Assembly: GCA_019309145.1 (NCBI GenBank)
Contig: JAFDGR010000008.1
Location: 1 to 39,245 of the forward strand
Source of the DNA: Deltaproteobacteria bacterium
GTDB lineage: Bacteria; Desulfobacterota; DSM-4660; Desulfatiglandales; Desulfatiglandaceae
DNA: 39,245 bases
Direction of reading: 5' to 3'
A model generated the notes under the pieces. That model did not search any database and had not been told where the DNA came from. It worked only from the letters and a program-made list of their open reading frames with translations. The position numbers and the translations under genes were made by a program. Below are positions 9,250-17,482 of the stretch, in pieces (positions within the stretch are counted from its first letter, which is position 1; each line of letters starts with the position of its first letter).

Positions 9250-9795
9250 ATGACGTTACCAAATTTAATCACGAGCTTGCGGATCATCCTTGCTCCCATT
9301 TTTATCATCTATCTCATTCGAGAAGATTTTCCGGCCGCGCTCGTTATTTTTATCATTGCCGGGGTAAGTGACGGGGCTGATGGACTTATCGCCCGCGTGT
9401 TTAACCAGAAGAGCAGGCTGGGCTCCTATCTTGATCCCCTGGCCGACAAGATTCTCCTCATAGCCGCCTTCGTGGTGCTGTCGGTGCGGCATTTTATTCC
9501 ACCGTGGTTGACGGTGATGGCTATCAGCCGGGATATCCTTATCCTCCTCGGGGTTCTTATTCTCTTCCTCAATCGAATGGACATCATCATTCGCCCAACC
9601 ATCTTGAGCAAGATAACCACGTGCCTCCAGGTGGGAACAATATTCATGGTGCTCTCGAGAGACTATCTCCCCCAGTTTTATCGTTTCACCACTCCCTTGT
9701 TCTGGTTGACAGGACTGTTTACCATCACCTCAGGACTGCATTACATGTACTATTGGTTCAAGGTCATGGGGGAATCCGTTTCCGAAGAACAATAG
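9250..9795 (+). CDS. CDP-alcohol phosphatidyltransferase (PgsA-like)
   Basis: This integral membrane enzyme transfers a phosphatidyl group from CDP-diacylglycerol to an alcohol, most often glycerol-3-phosphate (phosphatidylglycerophosphate synthase). The full family signature D-x2-DG-x2-AR-x8-G-x3-D-x3-D is present, from DGADGLIAR to GSYLDPLADK (about residues 40-64). The opening LPNLITSLRIILAPIFI is typical of PgsA. Several hydrophobic segments follow within 181 residues, the normal size. The substrate cannot be fixed from sequence alone. ATG 9250 was chosen over TTG 9244; neither has a strong ribosome site. It begins 9 bp after the FlgT-like gene, so it is likely cotranscribed. Confidence 0.88.
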   Translation: MTLPNLITSLRIILAPIFIIYLIREDFPAALVIFIIAGVSDGADGLIARVFNQKSRLGSYLDPLADKILLIAAFVVLSVRHFIPPWLTVMAISRDILILLGVLILFLNRMDIIIRPTILSKITTCLQVGTIFMVLSRDYLPQFYRFTTPLFWLTGLFTITSGLHYMYYWFKVMGESVSEEQ

Positions 9796-9904
9796 GGACG
9801 ATCCCTCAGTCCCTTGATCCGCCTTCGCAGAAGACCACGGGCTGTGGGGCGCCCTTTGAGTGCCGGAGCAACCCAAAAGGTGAGGCGGGGGCATGGAATA
9901 GCGC

Positions 9905-9933
9905 TTGACAAGGAGAGCGCGTGTTGGTAATAG
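9905..9933 (+). promoter_or_regulatory. sigma-70-type promoter of tRNA-Val
   Basis: TTGACA (9905-9910) and TAATAG (9928-9933) are separated by 17 bp. The predicted start falls near 9940, about 7 nt before the tRNA, which fits a dedicated tRNA promoter. Confidence 0.7.
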
Positions 9934-9946
9934 TTTCAGTCCGTGA

Positions 9947-10021
9947 AGGCACGTAGCTCAGGGGGAGAGCGCTACCCTGACACGGTAGAAGTCGTGAGTT
10001 CAAATCTCACCGTGCCTACCA
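9947..10021 (+). tRNA. tRNA-Val (GAC)
   Basis: A full cloverleaf can be folded by eye. The acceptor AGGCACG (9947-9953) pairs with CGTGCCT (10011-10017). The D arm is GCTC/GAGC. The anticodon stem CTACC/GGTAG holds the loop CTGACAC, giving anticodon GAC for valine codons GUC and GUU. The variable loop has 5 nt and the T arm is GTGAG-TTCAAAT-CTCAC. Discriminator A is followed by an encoded CCA (10019-10021). Confidence 0.97.
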
Positions 10022-10032
10022 CCGAATGCAAG

Positions 10033-10065
10033 GAAGGGGTTGCGGACTGGCGCCGCGACCCCTTC
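10033..10065 (+). terminator. strong hairpin downstream of tRNA-Val
   Basis: A 13-bp stem (10033-10045 with 10053-10065, one G-T wobble, GC-rich) encloses a 7-nt loop just after the tRNA. It lacks a T-tract, so it may be a processing or weak termination hairpin rather than a classical intrinsic terminator. Confidence 0.5.
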
Positions 10066-10090
10066 TCATATGGAAAGAAGGTTTTTTCGC

Positions 10091-10119
10091 TTGCATTTCA
10101 TTATGTTATTGTTTATAAA
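10091..10119 (+). promoter_or_regulatory. candidate promoter of the thrS leader and operon
   Basis: TTGCAT (10091-10096), a 17-bp spacer and TATAAA (10114-10119) form a good sigma-70-like promoter in an AT-rich stretch. Transcription would begin near 10126, leaving a leader of about 310 nt before thrS. Confidence 0.6.
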
Positions 10120-10169
10120 ACAAACAATTTCATACCCATTGAACGTGTATCATTCGCAAACTGGAAAAA

Positions 10170-10319
10170 ATGAGTCTCTTTTTTCACCTTGACTTCAACC
10201 GGGTATCCAGTTTGCGCGGCAGGGGAAACAGCGCGGAAGAACTTGAAAATTTTGCTTGCAGGGGAAACCGGAGTTTACATCTGGAGTGCGGATTCGTTGG
10301 AATGTTGAAAGTTAAGTGA
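10170..10319 (+). CDS. possible 49-codon leader ORF upstream of thrS
   Basis: An uninterrupted frame runs from ATG 10170 to TGA 10319, 11 bp before the attenuator hairpin. It has no threonine codons, so it is not a classical Thr leader peptide, and only a weak GGA precedes the ATG. Its two copies of the GCAGGGGAAAC repeat lie in the same frame and encode Arg-Gly-Asn each time. It may be chance; the overlap with a strong RNA stem argues for an RNA role. Confidence 0.2.
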   Translation: MSLFFHLDFNRVSSLRGRGNSAEELENFACRGNRSLHLECGFVGMLKVK

Positions 10320-10329
10320 TCCATCAATG

Positions 10330-10376
10330 AGGCATCTGGGTAAGAGACGTCGTTACTTCGGATGCCTTGTTTTCTT
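10330..10376 (+). terminator. attenuator-like intrinsic terminator before thrS
   Basis: AGGCATC (10330-10336) pairs with GATGCCT (10361-10367), with an inner GTAA/TTAC pairing and a T-rich tail (TGTTTTCTTTTG) after the stem. It lies about 60 nt upstream of the thrS start and about 200 nt after the predicted transcription start, as expected for attenuation of the operon. Confidence 0.6.
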
Positions 10377-10437
10377 TTGTTCCATGGTACAGCAGGGTCC
10401 GTCCATTTATGGATGGGCATGACGTGAGTAATGATAT

Positions 10438-12345
10438 ATGATCACTGTTCTCCAATCAGGATTGGAACCGAAAACCATAGAGGCGGGAAATTTGACCGCT
10501 CGCGAGGCCCTTGAACAGGCGAAGGTGAAGTCTCTGGACCGGGTCGTCGCCGTGAAGATCAATGGAGAGGCACAGGATCTTTTTGCAGACGTGCCGGAGG
10601 GTGCCGAGATTGAACCCATATACCTTGCATCTGATGAAGGATTGGAGATACTGCGGCACAGCGCTTCTCACGTCATGGCCATGGCGGTGCAGGAACTCTT
10701 CCCGGGAGTAAAGGTGACCATCGGTCCGGCTATCGAGGATGGCTTTTATTATGATTTCGACTACGAACGGCCGTTCCGGGAGGATGACCTTCCGGCCATA
10801 GAAGAAAAGATGCAGGAGATTATCAAGGCCAACCTGCCGTTCGCACGGAAGGAGATTTCATCGGAAGAGGCTATTCGCTACTTTGATGAGCGGGGAGAAA
10901 ACTATAAGGTCGAATTGATCCGCGACCTGGGTGAAGAGACAGTGTCTCTGTATACCCAGGGAAGCTTCACGGATCTCTGCAGGGGGCCCCACGTTCCGAG
11001 CACGGGAAAAATCAAGGCTTTTCGCCTTACGAAAATCGCGGGAGCCTACTGGAGGGGTGACGAAAACAGGCCCATGTTAAGCCGGATATACGGCGTCGCT
11101 TTTGCGGAACGGAAAACGCTGAAGGCACACCTCCAGAGGCTGGAAGAGGCAAAAAAGAGAAACCACGCCAAGCTGGGACCGCAACTGGGCCTTTTCAGTA
11201 CCCATGAAGAGATCGGCGCCGGTATGATCGTCTGGCATCCCAAGGGCATGATGCTCCGGTATTTACTGGAAGACTTTGAAATCAAAGAGCATCTGAAACG
11301 AGGTTATGAACTGGTGAAAGGACCGGAACTCCTCAAGACTGACCTCTGGAAAAAATCGGGGCACTTTGAGAATTACCGGGAAAATATGTACTTTACCACG
11401 ATCGATGAGCAATCGTATGGCATTAAGCCCATGAACTGCCTCTCTCATATGCTCATTTACGGGTCGAAGATCAGGAGCTACCGGGATCTCCCGAAAAGAT
11501 ATTTTGAACTGGGGACCGTACACCGGCATGAGCGTTCCGGGGTCCTCCACGGTTTGCTCCGGGTGCGGGAATTTACTCAGGATGACGCCCATCTCATCTG
11601 TACGCCGGATCAATTGAACAGCGAAATCAAGGATCTTCTTGATTTTGTCCATGATATGATGGCAGTGTTTGGCTTTGCCTATGAACTGGAGGTAAGCACC
11701 CGACCCGAAAAGTCAATTGGGTCCGATGAAGACTGGGAAATGGCCACGAAGGCCCTTATCGAGGCTATTGATGAAACCGAGCTTCCCTATGAAATTAATG
11801 AGGGCGACGGTGCTTTCTACGGGCCCAAGATTGATGTGAAGCTTAATGACGCCCTTGGACGCAAATGGCAGTGCGGGACCATCCAGTGTGATTTTACCCT
11901 GCCGGAACGGTTTGACCTCGTGTATATCGGCAAAGACGGTCAAAAGCACAGGCCGGCCATGCTTCACCGGACCATACTGGGGGCTATTGAACGATTTATA
12001 GGAATTTTGATCGAGCACTATGCAGGGGCGTTCCCGGTATGGCTTGCACCGGTTCAGGCAATCATCCTGACCGTGACGGATCGCAACATACCCTTCGCGG
12101 AGAAACTGCTTGGTTCTCTCAAGAGCGCAGGGATCAGGGTGAAGGCCGATCTGAGAAACGAAAAACTGGGATTGAAGGTGCGTGAGGCCCAGTTGGAAAA
12201 AATCCCCTACATGCTTATCGTGGGGGACAGGGAGAGTGAAAGGGAAGGAATGACGCCTCGTTTGAGGGATGGAAAAAATCTCCCTTTCATGACCGCGGAG
12301 GAATTTACGCGGAGAATCAGTGAAGACGTGAAACAAAGGAGGTAG
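10438..12345 (+). CDS. thrS: threonyl-tRNA synthetase
   Basis: ThrS charges tRNA-Thr. The 635 residues cover all domains: TGS (1-62), the editing domain with [16 protein letters not shown] and DLCRGPH, the class II catalytic core and the C-terminal anticodon-binding domain starting near [10 protein letters not shown]. The zinc-site Cys is in MNCLSHM, where most family members have MNCPGH; the site's His residues are in [20 protein letters not shown] and MLHRTILGA. It heads the conserved operon with infC, rpmI, rplT, pheS and pheT. The stop overlaps the ribosome site of infC, so infC translation is probably coupled to thrS. No strong ribosome site precedes ATG 10438. Confidence 0.98.
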   Translation: MITVLQSGLEPKTIEAGNLTAREALEQAKVKSLDRVVAVKINGEAQDLFADVPEGAEIEPIYLASDEGLEILRHSASHVMAMAVQELFPGVKVTIGPAIEDGFYYDFDYERPFREDDLPAIEEKMQEIIKANLPFARKEISSEEAIRYFDERGENYKVELIRDLGEETVSLYTQGSFTDLCRGPHVPSTGKIKAFRLTKIAGAYWRGDENRPMLSRIYGVAFAERKTLKAHLQRLEEAKKRNHAKLGPQLGLFSTHEEIGAGMIVWHPKGMMLRYLLEDFEIKEHLKRGYELVKGPELLKTDLWKKSGHFENYRENMYFTTIDEQSYGIKPMNCLSHMLIYGSKIRSYRDLPKRYFELGTVHRHERSGVLHGLLRVREFTQDDAHLICTPDQLNSEIKDLLDFVHDMMAVFGFAYELEVSTRPEKSIGSDEDWEMATKALIEAIDETELPYEINEGDGAFYGPKIDVKLNDALGRKWQCGTIQCDFTLPERFDLVYIGKDGQKHRPAMLHRTILGAIERFIGILIEHYAGAFPVWLAPVQAIILTVTDRNIPFAEKLLGSLKSAGIRVKADLRNEKLGLKVREAQLEKIPYMLIVGDRESEREGMTPRLRDGKNLPFMTAEEFTRRISEDVKQRR

Positions 12346-12352
12346 GACCATA
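12336..12352 (+). promoter_or_regulatory. strong ribosome site and ATA start of infC
   Basis: AAGGAGGT (12336-12343) overlaps the thrS stop TAG and lies 7 nt before ATA (12350-12352). No ATG or TTG is in the right place and frame; the only alternative is GTG 12371, 28 nt from the ribosome site. Confidence 0.75.
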
Positions 12353-12868
12353 GGCAGCAAATTTGATCGCGTGAACGTCAACGAGAATATCCGGGCACGA
12401 CTGGTAAGGCTTATTTCTGTTGACGGGAAACAACTCGGGATCTTGCCCGTGCAACAAGCACTCCGGGTGGCAAGAGAGGAAGGATTTGATCTTGTAGAAG
12501 TGGCTCCTGATTCTGATCCGCCCGTCTGCCGGATCATGGATTATGGTAAATTCAAGTACCAGGCGAGCAAACGGGACCAGGAAGCGCGCAAGAAAGGACG
12601 GACTTTCCAGGTAAAGGAAATCAAGCTCCGCCCGCACACGGGCGAGCATGACCTGGGCTTCAAGATCAAGAACCTCAGGAAATTTTTGGAAAAGAAAAAC
12701 CGGGTTAAGGTTTCAGTCTATTTCAGGGGGCGGGAGTTGGCTCACACGGAAATGGGCTACGAGCTTCTCCAGAAAATAGCTGAAGAAATCCAGGACGAGG
12801 GAACTGTCGAACAACCGCCGAAACAGGAAGGCAGAAACAGCATCAGCATGGTGGTCGTACCGAGATAG
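12350..12868 (+). CDS. infC: translation initiation factor IF-3 (ATA start)
   Basis: IF-3 binds the 30S subunit, prevents premature joining and proofreads the start codon. The body begins [16 protein letters not shown] and shows the family signature [15 protein letters not shown] (about residues 57-72) and [16 protein letters not shown]. Starting at GTG 12371 would give 165 residues; the rare ATA 12350 gives 172 and adds MGSKFDR, which fits the usual basic N-terminus. infC of E. coli starts with AUU and is self-repressed because IF-3 discriminates against it; an ATA start would allow the same control. rpmI and rplT follow. Confidence 0.93.
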   Translation: MGSKFDRVNVNENIRARLVRLISVDGKQLGILPVQQALRVAREEGFDLVEVAPDSDPPVCRIMDYGKFKYQASKRDQEARKKGRTFQVKEIKLRPHTGEHDLGFKIKNLRKFLEKKNRVKVSVYFRGRELAHTEMGYELLQKIAEEIQDEGTVEQPPKQEGRNSISMVVVPR

Positions 12869-12914
12869 CCTGCTTCAAGAAGACTCATCCGGAAGAGGAA
12901 GGGAGGAATTTTTC

Positions 12915-13112
12915 ATGCCGAAGATGAAGACAAACCGCGGAGCCGCCAAACGGTTCAAGATAACGGGTTCCGGGAAGGTTGTACGTAATAAGGCATATTC
13001 GAGTCATATTTTGACGAAGAAAAGTACCAAGCGGAAAAGAAACCTGAGAAAATCAGGCCTGGTCCACAGTACCAACCTCAAACAGGTTTCGAAGCTCATG
13101 CCGTACCGTTAA
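12915..13112 (+). CDS. rpmI: 50S ribosomal protein L35
   Basis: The 65-residue basic protein starts [15 protein letters not shown] and contains [15 protein letters not shown], both diagnostic of L35. The length is exactly normal. GGGAGG lies 8 nt before the ATG. It is part of the infC-rpmI-rplT block. Confidence 0.98.
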   Translation: MPKMKTNRGAAKRFKITGSGKVVRNKAYSSHILTKKSTKRKRNLRKSGLVHSTNLKQVSKLMPYR

Positions 13113-13137
13113 GACGATGCGATTAGCTGTTCGTCAT

Positions 13138-13163
13138 CAGCGTTTAGCGCTGTATGAACGCTG
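13138..13163 (+). promoter_or_regulatory. alternative hairpins between rpmI and rplT
   Basis: CAGCGTT (13138-13144) can pair with AACGCTG (13157-13163). The first five bases, CAGCG, can instead pair with CGCTG (13148-13152). The two folds exclude each other and lie in the 90-bp spacer before rplT, where L20 or another factor could act. The role is inference. Confidence 0.3.
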
Positions 13164-13202
13164 TGCTTTACCGAGATTGTATTTTGAACTGGAGAGAAGA
13201 CA

Positions 13203-13550
13203 ATGCCGAGAGTAAAAAGAGGCTTTAAAGCCAGGAGAAGGCGAAATAAGATTTTAAAGGCCGCGAAAGGGTACCGGGGCGGCCACAGCAAGGTGTTCAG
13301 AACCGCCGCTATAGCAGTAGAAAGGGCCGGGATGTATGCATACCGGGATCGGAGAAATAAAAAGAGAGATTTCCGCCGGTTGTGGATAGTCCGCATAAAT
13401 GCCGCCGCACGGGAAAACGGGTTGTCTTACAGCAGGTTGATGAGCGGGCTTCGAAAGGCCGGTGTGGAATTGGATCGCAAGGTCTTGGCTGACCTGGCGG
13501 TGAAGGATCCGTCCGCCTTTTCCGAGCTTGCCAGTATTGTTCAATCCTGA
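13203..13550 (+). CDS. rplT: 50S ribosomal protein L20
   Basis: L20 is needed early in 50S assembly and often represses the rpmI-rplT genes. The protein opens [19 protein letters not shown] and contains [15 protein letters not shown] and [18 protein letters not shown], all typical. Its 115 residues are normal. GGAGAGAAGACA precedes the ATG. pheS follows after 62 bp. Confidence 0.98.
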   Translation: MPRVKRGFKARRRRNKILKAAKGYRGGHSKVFRTAAIAVERAGMYAYRDRRNKKRDFRRLWIVRINAAARENGLSYSRLMSGLRKAGVELDRKVLADLAVKDPSAFSELASIVQS

Positions 13551-13612
13551 ATGTTTCGCCCTCATCTTCCTCTTCCAGCGCGGAATGCCCTGGGAGGGGT
13601 GGCAGGATCACC

Positions 13613-14620
13613 ATGAGAGAGAAACTCCTTGAAACAGAAAAAAAGGCGCTTGCCGAACTGAAGGAAATTCAGGACCAGGCATCGCTTGAGCGGTTCAGAA
13701 TCTCGTACCTGGGGAAAAAAGGGGTCCTGACCACCATCATGAAGGGGCTTGGGCGTCTCGACCCAGCCCAGAGACCTGTCATCGGAAAACTGGCCAATGA
13801 GATCAAGCAGCGGCTGACCGCGCACTATGAAGAGGCGCTGGAGAAGATGAAAGCCGGCTCGGCCGGGGAGGCTGCATCCTTTGACGTGACCCTCCCGGGA
13901 AGGGAGCCGGTTTACGGCCATCTGCATCCCATCACCCAGACAATCAGGGAAGTCTGCCATATCTTCGAAAAAATGGGATTTCGGGTCGTGAAAGGGCCGA
14001 ACGTGGAGCTTGATTACTATAATTTTGAGGCCCTGAACATCCCGAAAGATCACCCTGCCCGAGATATGCAGGATACGTTTTACATCTCAGAAAACGTTGT
14101 TCTCAGAACCCACACATCACCCATGCAGGTCCGTGTCATGGAGGCGCAGAAACCTCCGGTCAGCGTCATCGCTCCGGGAAAGGTCTATCGGCGGGACTCC
14201 GATGTGTCGCACACGCCCATGTTTCACCAGGTGGAAGGGCTTCTTGTTGACCGGGACGTTACCTTCGGCCAGTTAAAGGGAACCTTGACCGCGTTTGTCC
14301 GGGAAATGTTCGGAAAAGGGACGGCCTTGCGTTTCAGGCCCAGCTTTTTCCCGTTCACCGAACCAAGTGCCGAAGTGGATATTGGGTGCGTCATTTGTGG
14401 GGGAAAGGGATGCCGGACATGTGGACAGACAGGGTGGATCGAGATCCTCGGTTCGGGAATGGTCGACCCGGAAGTATATGGTTTTGTGGACTACGATCCT
14501 GAGGTTTACTCGGGATTCGCTTTTGGCATGGGGATGGAAAGGATTGCCATGCTCAAGTACGGGATTGACGATATCCAGCTTTTCTTCAAGAATGATATGC
14601 GGTTTCTCCGGCAGTTTTAG
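13613..14620 (+). CDS. pheS: phenylalanyl-tRNA synthetase alpha subunit
   Basis: This is the catalytic subunit of the (alpha-beta)2 PheRS. The N-terminal coiled coil (about 1-90) ends before the class II core, which shows [41 protein letters not shown] and [16 protein letters not shown] four-Cys cluster, [17 protein letters not shown], lies in the inserted region, as in many bacterial PheS. The length of 335 residues is close to the usual 330-340. pheT follows. Confidence 0.98.
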   Translation: MREKLLETEKKALAELKEIQDQASLERFRISYLGKKGVLTTIMKGLGRLDPAQRPVIGKLANEIKQRLTAHYEEALEKMKAGSAGEAASFDVTLPGREPVYGHLHPITQTIREVCHIFEKMGFRVVKGPNVELDYYNFEALNIPKDHPARDMQDTFYISENVVLRTHTSPMQVRVMEAQKPPVSVIAPGKVYRRDSDVSHTPMFHQVEGLLVDRDVTFGQLKGTLTAFVREMFGKGTALRFRPSFFPFTEPSAEVDIGCVICGGKGCRTCGQTGWIEILGSGMVDPEVYGFVDYDPEVYSGFAFGMGMERIAMLKYGIDDIQLFFKNDMRFLRQF

Positions 14621-14682
14621 CCATCCTCTTGTGTCTTGAATATCTCCCGTTACGAGGTCACTCTAGTCATTTTGGAGACATG

Positions 14683-17097
14683 ATGAAAGTTAGCCTGAAC
14701 TGGTTAAAAGAGTACGTTGACATAAACCTGTCTCCCACAGCCCTGTGTGACGCCTTGACCATGGCGGGACTGGAGGTTGAGGGGCTCGAGGCGGTTGGAG
14801 ACGGATTGAAAGGGGTGGTTGCCGCAAGAATCGTCCGGGTCGATCCCCACCCCGACGCCGATCGTCTGTCCCTCTGCCTCGTGGAAACCGGTTCGGAAAC
14901 GTCACAGGTGGTGTGTGGCGCCCCGAACCTGCATGAAGGGAGCATTGTGCCACTGGCATTGCCGGGCGCCCGCCTCCCCATCGGGACAACTGTCAAGGAA
15001 AGCGAAATCCGGGGGCAGGTTTCCCGGGGAATGCTCCTTGCCGAAGACGAAATGGGGCTCACCGATGACCATACGGGAATCATGCTTCTCCCCTGGGACG
15101 TCTTCCCCGGAACCGATATAGCCTCTGTGCTGTCTCTTCCGGACTGGATCCTTGATATCGGGATTACACCCAATCGTGGTGACTGCGCCTGTGTGCTTGG
15201 GGTTGCGAGGGAAATAGCGGCAATCACTGGATCGCAACTCAGACTTCCCGCTATCGAGATTCATGAAAACGGTCCGGCCATAGAAACACTTTCTAGTGTG
15301 ACCATTGAAGACCCTGTCGGGTGCCCCCGGTACGCGGCAGGAATTCTGCAGGATATAGAACTCGGTCCTTCCCCATTCTGGATGCGGTATCGGCTTTTCC
15401 AGTCAGGAGTCAGGAGCATCAGCAATATCGTCGACGTCACCAATTATGTGATGATGGAGATGGGACAGCCCCTCCATGCCTTTGATTATAACAGGCTCCA
15501 GGAAAATCGCATTGTGGTCAAGCGGGCATCTGACGGTGACGCGTTTACAACACTCGATGGACAGACCCGGGAACTCAATTCCGAGATCCTGATGATCTGT
15601 GATGCCGGTAGATTCGTGGCAATAGCCGGGATCATGGGGGGCCTCAATTCCGAAATTTTTGCGGGCACCAAAAATGTGTTGGTGGAGAGCGCCTTTTTTG
15701 ACCCGGTTACTATCAGGCGAGGAGCGAAACGCTTTGGACTTTCCACAGAGGCGTCGTACCGGTTCGAGAGATGCATCGATATCGAAGGAGTCACCCGGGC
15801 GCTCAAAAGGAGTCTCGGACTTATGCAGCAATTGGGTGGTGGGAAGGTCGCCTCGGATATCCTGGATAACTACCCGCGCCCCCATGTTCCACCGAAAATT
15901 TCCTTCAGACCTGAACGCGCGAATGCTTTTCTCGGGACAAACCTTTCGAGTCAGAAAATGGCGCAATATTTTCGTTCCCTGGACATGGAGATTAAAGAAA
16001 AAAGCGATGGGAGCATCCTGGTCACCCCACCGTCATTTCGCGTTGATCTTCAGCGGGAAGTTGATTTGATCGAAGAGGTAGCGCGCCTTTATGGATATGA
16101 CAATATTCCTATCTCCTCCCCCTCGGTACGACTGAGCGAGGAGCGGGAAGCGCCTGACCTGGAATTGAGTGACCAGGTGAGAACACTGGCGAGTTCTTTT
16201 GGATTCACGGAAGTTATTACTTACAGCTTTGTCTCTCCGGATTTCCTGCAATCCACTGGATCACCTGGCGGATATCACGAGGATCAGCTCGTCAAGATCA
16301 TGAATCCTCTCACGACCGATCAGTCGGTGATGCGTACCTCTCTCGTACCCGGGCTTTTGACCACCTTGAGAACGAATATCGCCCATGGGGAGCGGGCACT
16401 CAGAATCTTCGAGTGGGGAAAAATATTCTTCCAGCGAAAAGAAGAGGCCCAGCCCGATGAAAAAACGTGGTTTGCGGGCATGATGAGCGGGCCTTACAGG
16501 CCCAAGGCATGGTACTGTGATGAACGTGAGGTGGATTACTACGACGCAAAGGGTGTTCTTGAAGGTCTCCTGAAAAATCTCGACATACGAGAGATTTCTT
16601 TTCAACGGGGGGCACAGTCTCCTCCCTATGACCCGGGATTTTCATCCCAGGTGCTCGTGTCCGGTGTTCTAATCGGTCATGTGGGACAGGTGTCAAGGGA
16701 GGTTATGAAAGCGTTCGATTTAGAAAACGAGAAAGCCTTCCTGTTTGATCTCGACATCCGGGCGGTCCTGGACGTTTTGCCACGGGAAAAGAGGTTCCAG
16801 CCTTTTGCCAAATATCCCGCGGTTTATCGGGATATCTCCATGGTAGTCAATCGAAGCGTGGAGAGTGGAAGGGTGCTGGAATTGATCAAGGAGGAAGGCA
16901 GAGACCTGGTTGAATCGGTCCAGATTTTCGATTACTATGAAGGGAAAAAGATGGACCCGAACGAAAAGGCCTTAGGGTTCAGGGTCTGTTACCGGTCCGC
17001 CCAAGGCACGCTGGACGGAACAAAAGTAAACCAATTGCACGAACAGATTATCGAGCGTATTCGACGTGACACGGGAGGAAGACTCCGGGAGGGGTAG
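14683..17097 (+). CDS. pheT: phenylalanyl-tRNA synthetase beta subunit
   Basis: The beta subunit edits mis-charged Tyr and binds tRNA. In order, the 804 residues show the N-terminal motif SLNWLKEYVD, the EMAP-type tRNA-binding domain (VVAARIVRVDPHPDADRLS), the B3/B4 editing region (VDVTNYVMMEMGQPLHAFD), the B5 domain, the core (LIEEVARLYGYDNIP) and the C-terminal FDX-ACB domain (FAKYPAVYRDISMVV). Of two adjacent ATGs, 14683 is preferred because GGAG (14674-14677) is then 5 nt away. An upstream in-frame codon at 14629 lacks support. The stop is directly followed by the merR-like start. Confidence 0.97.
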   Translation: MKVSLNWLKEYVDINLSPTALCDALTMAGLEVEGLEAVGDGLKGVVAARIVRVDPHPDADRLSLCLVETGSETSQVVCGAPNLHEGSIVPLALPGARLPIGTTVKESEIRGQVSRGMLLAEDEMGLTDDHTGIMLLPWDVFPGTDIASVLSLPDWILDIGITPNRGDCACVLGVAREIAAITGSQLRLPAIEIHENGPAIETLSSVTIEDPVGCPRYAAGILQDIELGPSPFWMRYRLFQSGVRSISNIVDVTNYVMMEMGQPLHAFDYNRLQENRIVVKRASDGDAFTTLDGQTRELNSEILMICDAGRFVAIAGIMGGLNSEIFAGTKNVLVESAFFDPVTIRRGAKRFGLSTEASYRFERCIDIEGVTRALKRSLGLMQQLGGGKVASDILDNYPRPHVPPKISFRPERANAFLGTNLSSQKMAQYFRSLDMEIKEKSDGSILVTPPSFRVDLQREVDLIEEVARLYGYDNIPISSPSVRLSEEREAPDLELSDQVRTLASSFGFTEVITYSFVSPDFLQSTGSPGGYHEDQLVKIMNPLTTDQSVMRTSLVPGLLTTLRTNIAHGERALRIFEWGKIFFQRKEEAQPDEKTWFAGMMSGPYRPKAWYCDEREVDYYDAKGVLEGLLKNLDIREISFQRGAQSPPYDPGFSSQVLVSGVLIGHVGQVSREVMKAFDLENEKAFLFDLDIRAVLDVLPREKRFQPFAKYPAVYRDISMVVNRSVESGRVLELIKEEGRDLVESVQIFDYYEGKKMDPNEKALGFRVCYRSAQGTLDGTKVNQLHEQIIERIRRDTGGRLREG

Positions 17098-17424
17098 GTG
17101 GTGGACTGGGTATCTGAAGATAAACGCTTTTTTCGCATTGGCGAGGTGAGCCGGATCATCGGAGTTGAACCCTATGTACTGCGCTACTGGGAGTCGGAAT
17201 TCCCGCAAATAAGGCCCCGAAGGGCTGATTCCAACCAGCGCACGTATCAGCGAAAAGATCTTGAGATAATTATGGAAATTAAACGGCTCCTGTATGAAGA
17301 GAAAATGACCATCGAGGGCGCGAAGAGGAGGCTGAAGCAAAAGGGCATAGCAGCCCGCCCCACGGAGTCCATCCTCTCGGACGTGGAGCACGAACTCAAG
17401 GAAATCCTTCACATCCTTACGTAA
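17098..17424 (+). CDS. MerR-family DNA-binding protein
   Basis: The 108-residue protein has the MerR winged helix-turn-helix: FRIGEVSRIIGVEPYVLRYWESEFPQI, then RTYQRKDLEIIMEIKRLLYEEKMTIEGAKRRL, followed by a short helical tail. No effector-binding domain or Cys metal site is visible, so it is of the small, HTH-only type commonly found after pheT in Desulfobacterota. In many of those genomes ihfA lies between pheT and this gene; here it is missing. Start GTG 17098 immediately follows the pheT stop; GTG 17101 is an equal alternative, 6 nt from GGAGGGG. Confidence 0.85.
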   Translation: MVDWVSEDKRFFRIGEVSRIIGVEPYVLRYWESEFPQIRPRRADSNQRTYQRKDLEIIMEIKRLLYEEKMTIEGAKRRLKQKGIAARPTESILSDVEHELKEILHILT

Positions 17425-17448
17425 CCAGCGGCCCAAGTGCCTGCGCTG

Positions 17449-17474
17449 TGCGTCAGCCTATCCACCTGAGTAGT
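17449..17474 (+). repeat. remnant of dispersed repeat (copy C)
   Basis: TGCGTCAG, a short CC-containing stretch and the 13-mer CCACCTGAGTAGT (17462-17474) match the right end of the repeat at 32432-32514, with a gap of some 8 bases. The 13-mer is identical in both. It ends 8 bp before the start of the cytochrome gene. Confidence 0.5.
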
Positions 17475-17482
17475 ATACGTTC

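Larger units (their letters stand above)
10126..10437 (+). promoter_or_regulatory. long structured leader upstream of thrS
   Basis: This gene-free stretch can fold. CGCAAACTGGA (10155-10165) pairs perfectly over 11 bp with TCCAGTTTGCG (10206-10216). Just after it, the 11-mer GCAGGGGAAAC occurs twice (10219-10229 and 10258-10268). An attenuator-like terminator follows at 10330-10376. I looked for T-box landmarks such as the GGTGG-ACCGCG antiterminator and did not find them. It could bind ThrRS or tRNA-Thr, as in the autoregulated thrS leader of E. coli, or be another RNA element; that is inference. Confidence 0.5.

Noticed and set aside
9504-9908. 134-residue frame overlapping the phosphatidyltransferase
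   Set aside because: It is an out-of-frame shadow of a gene with a full catalytic signature, and has no recognisable motifs.
10126-10437. T-box riboswitch before thrS
   Set aside because: No antiterminator consensus and no convincing specifier loop; the terminator alone is not enough.
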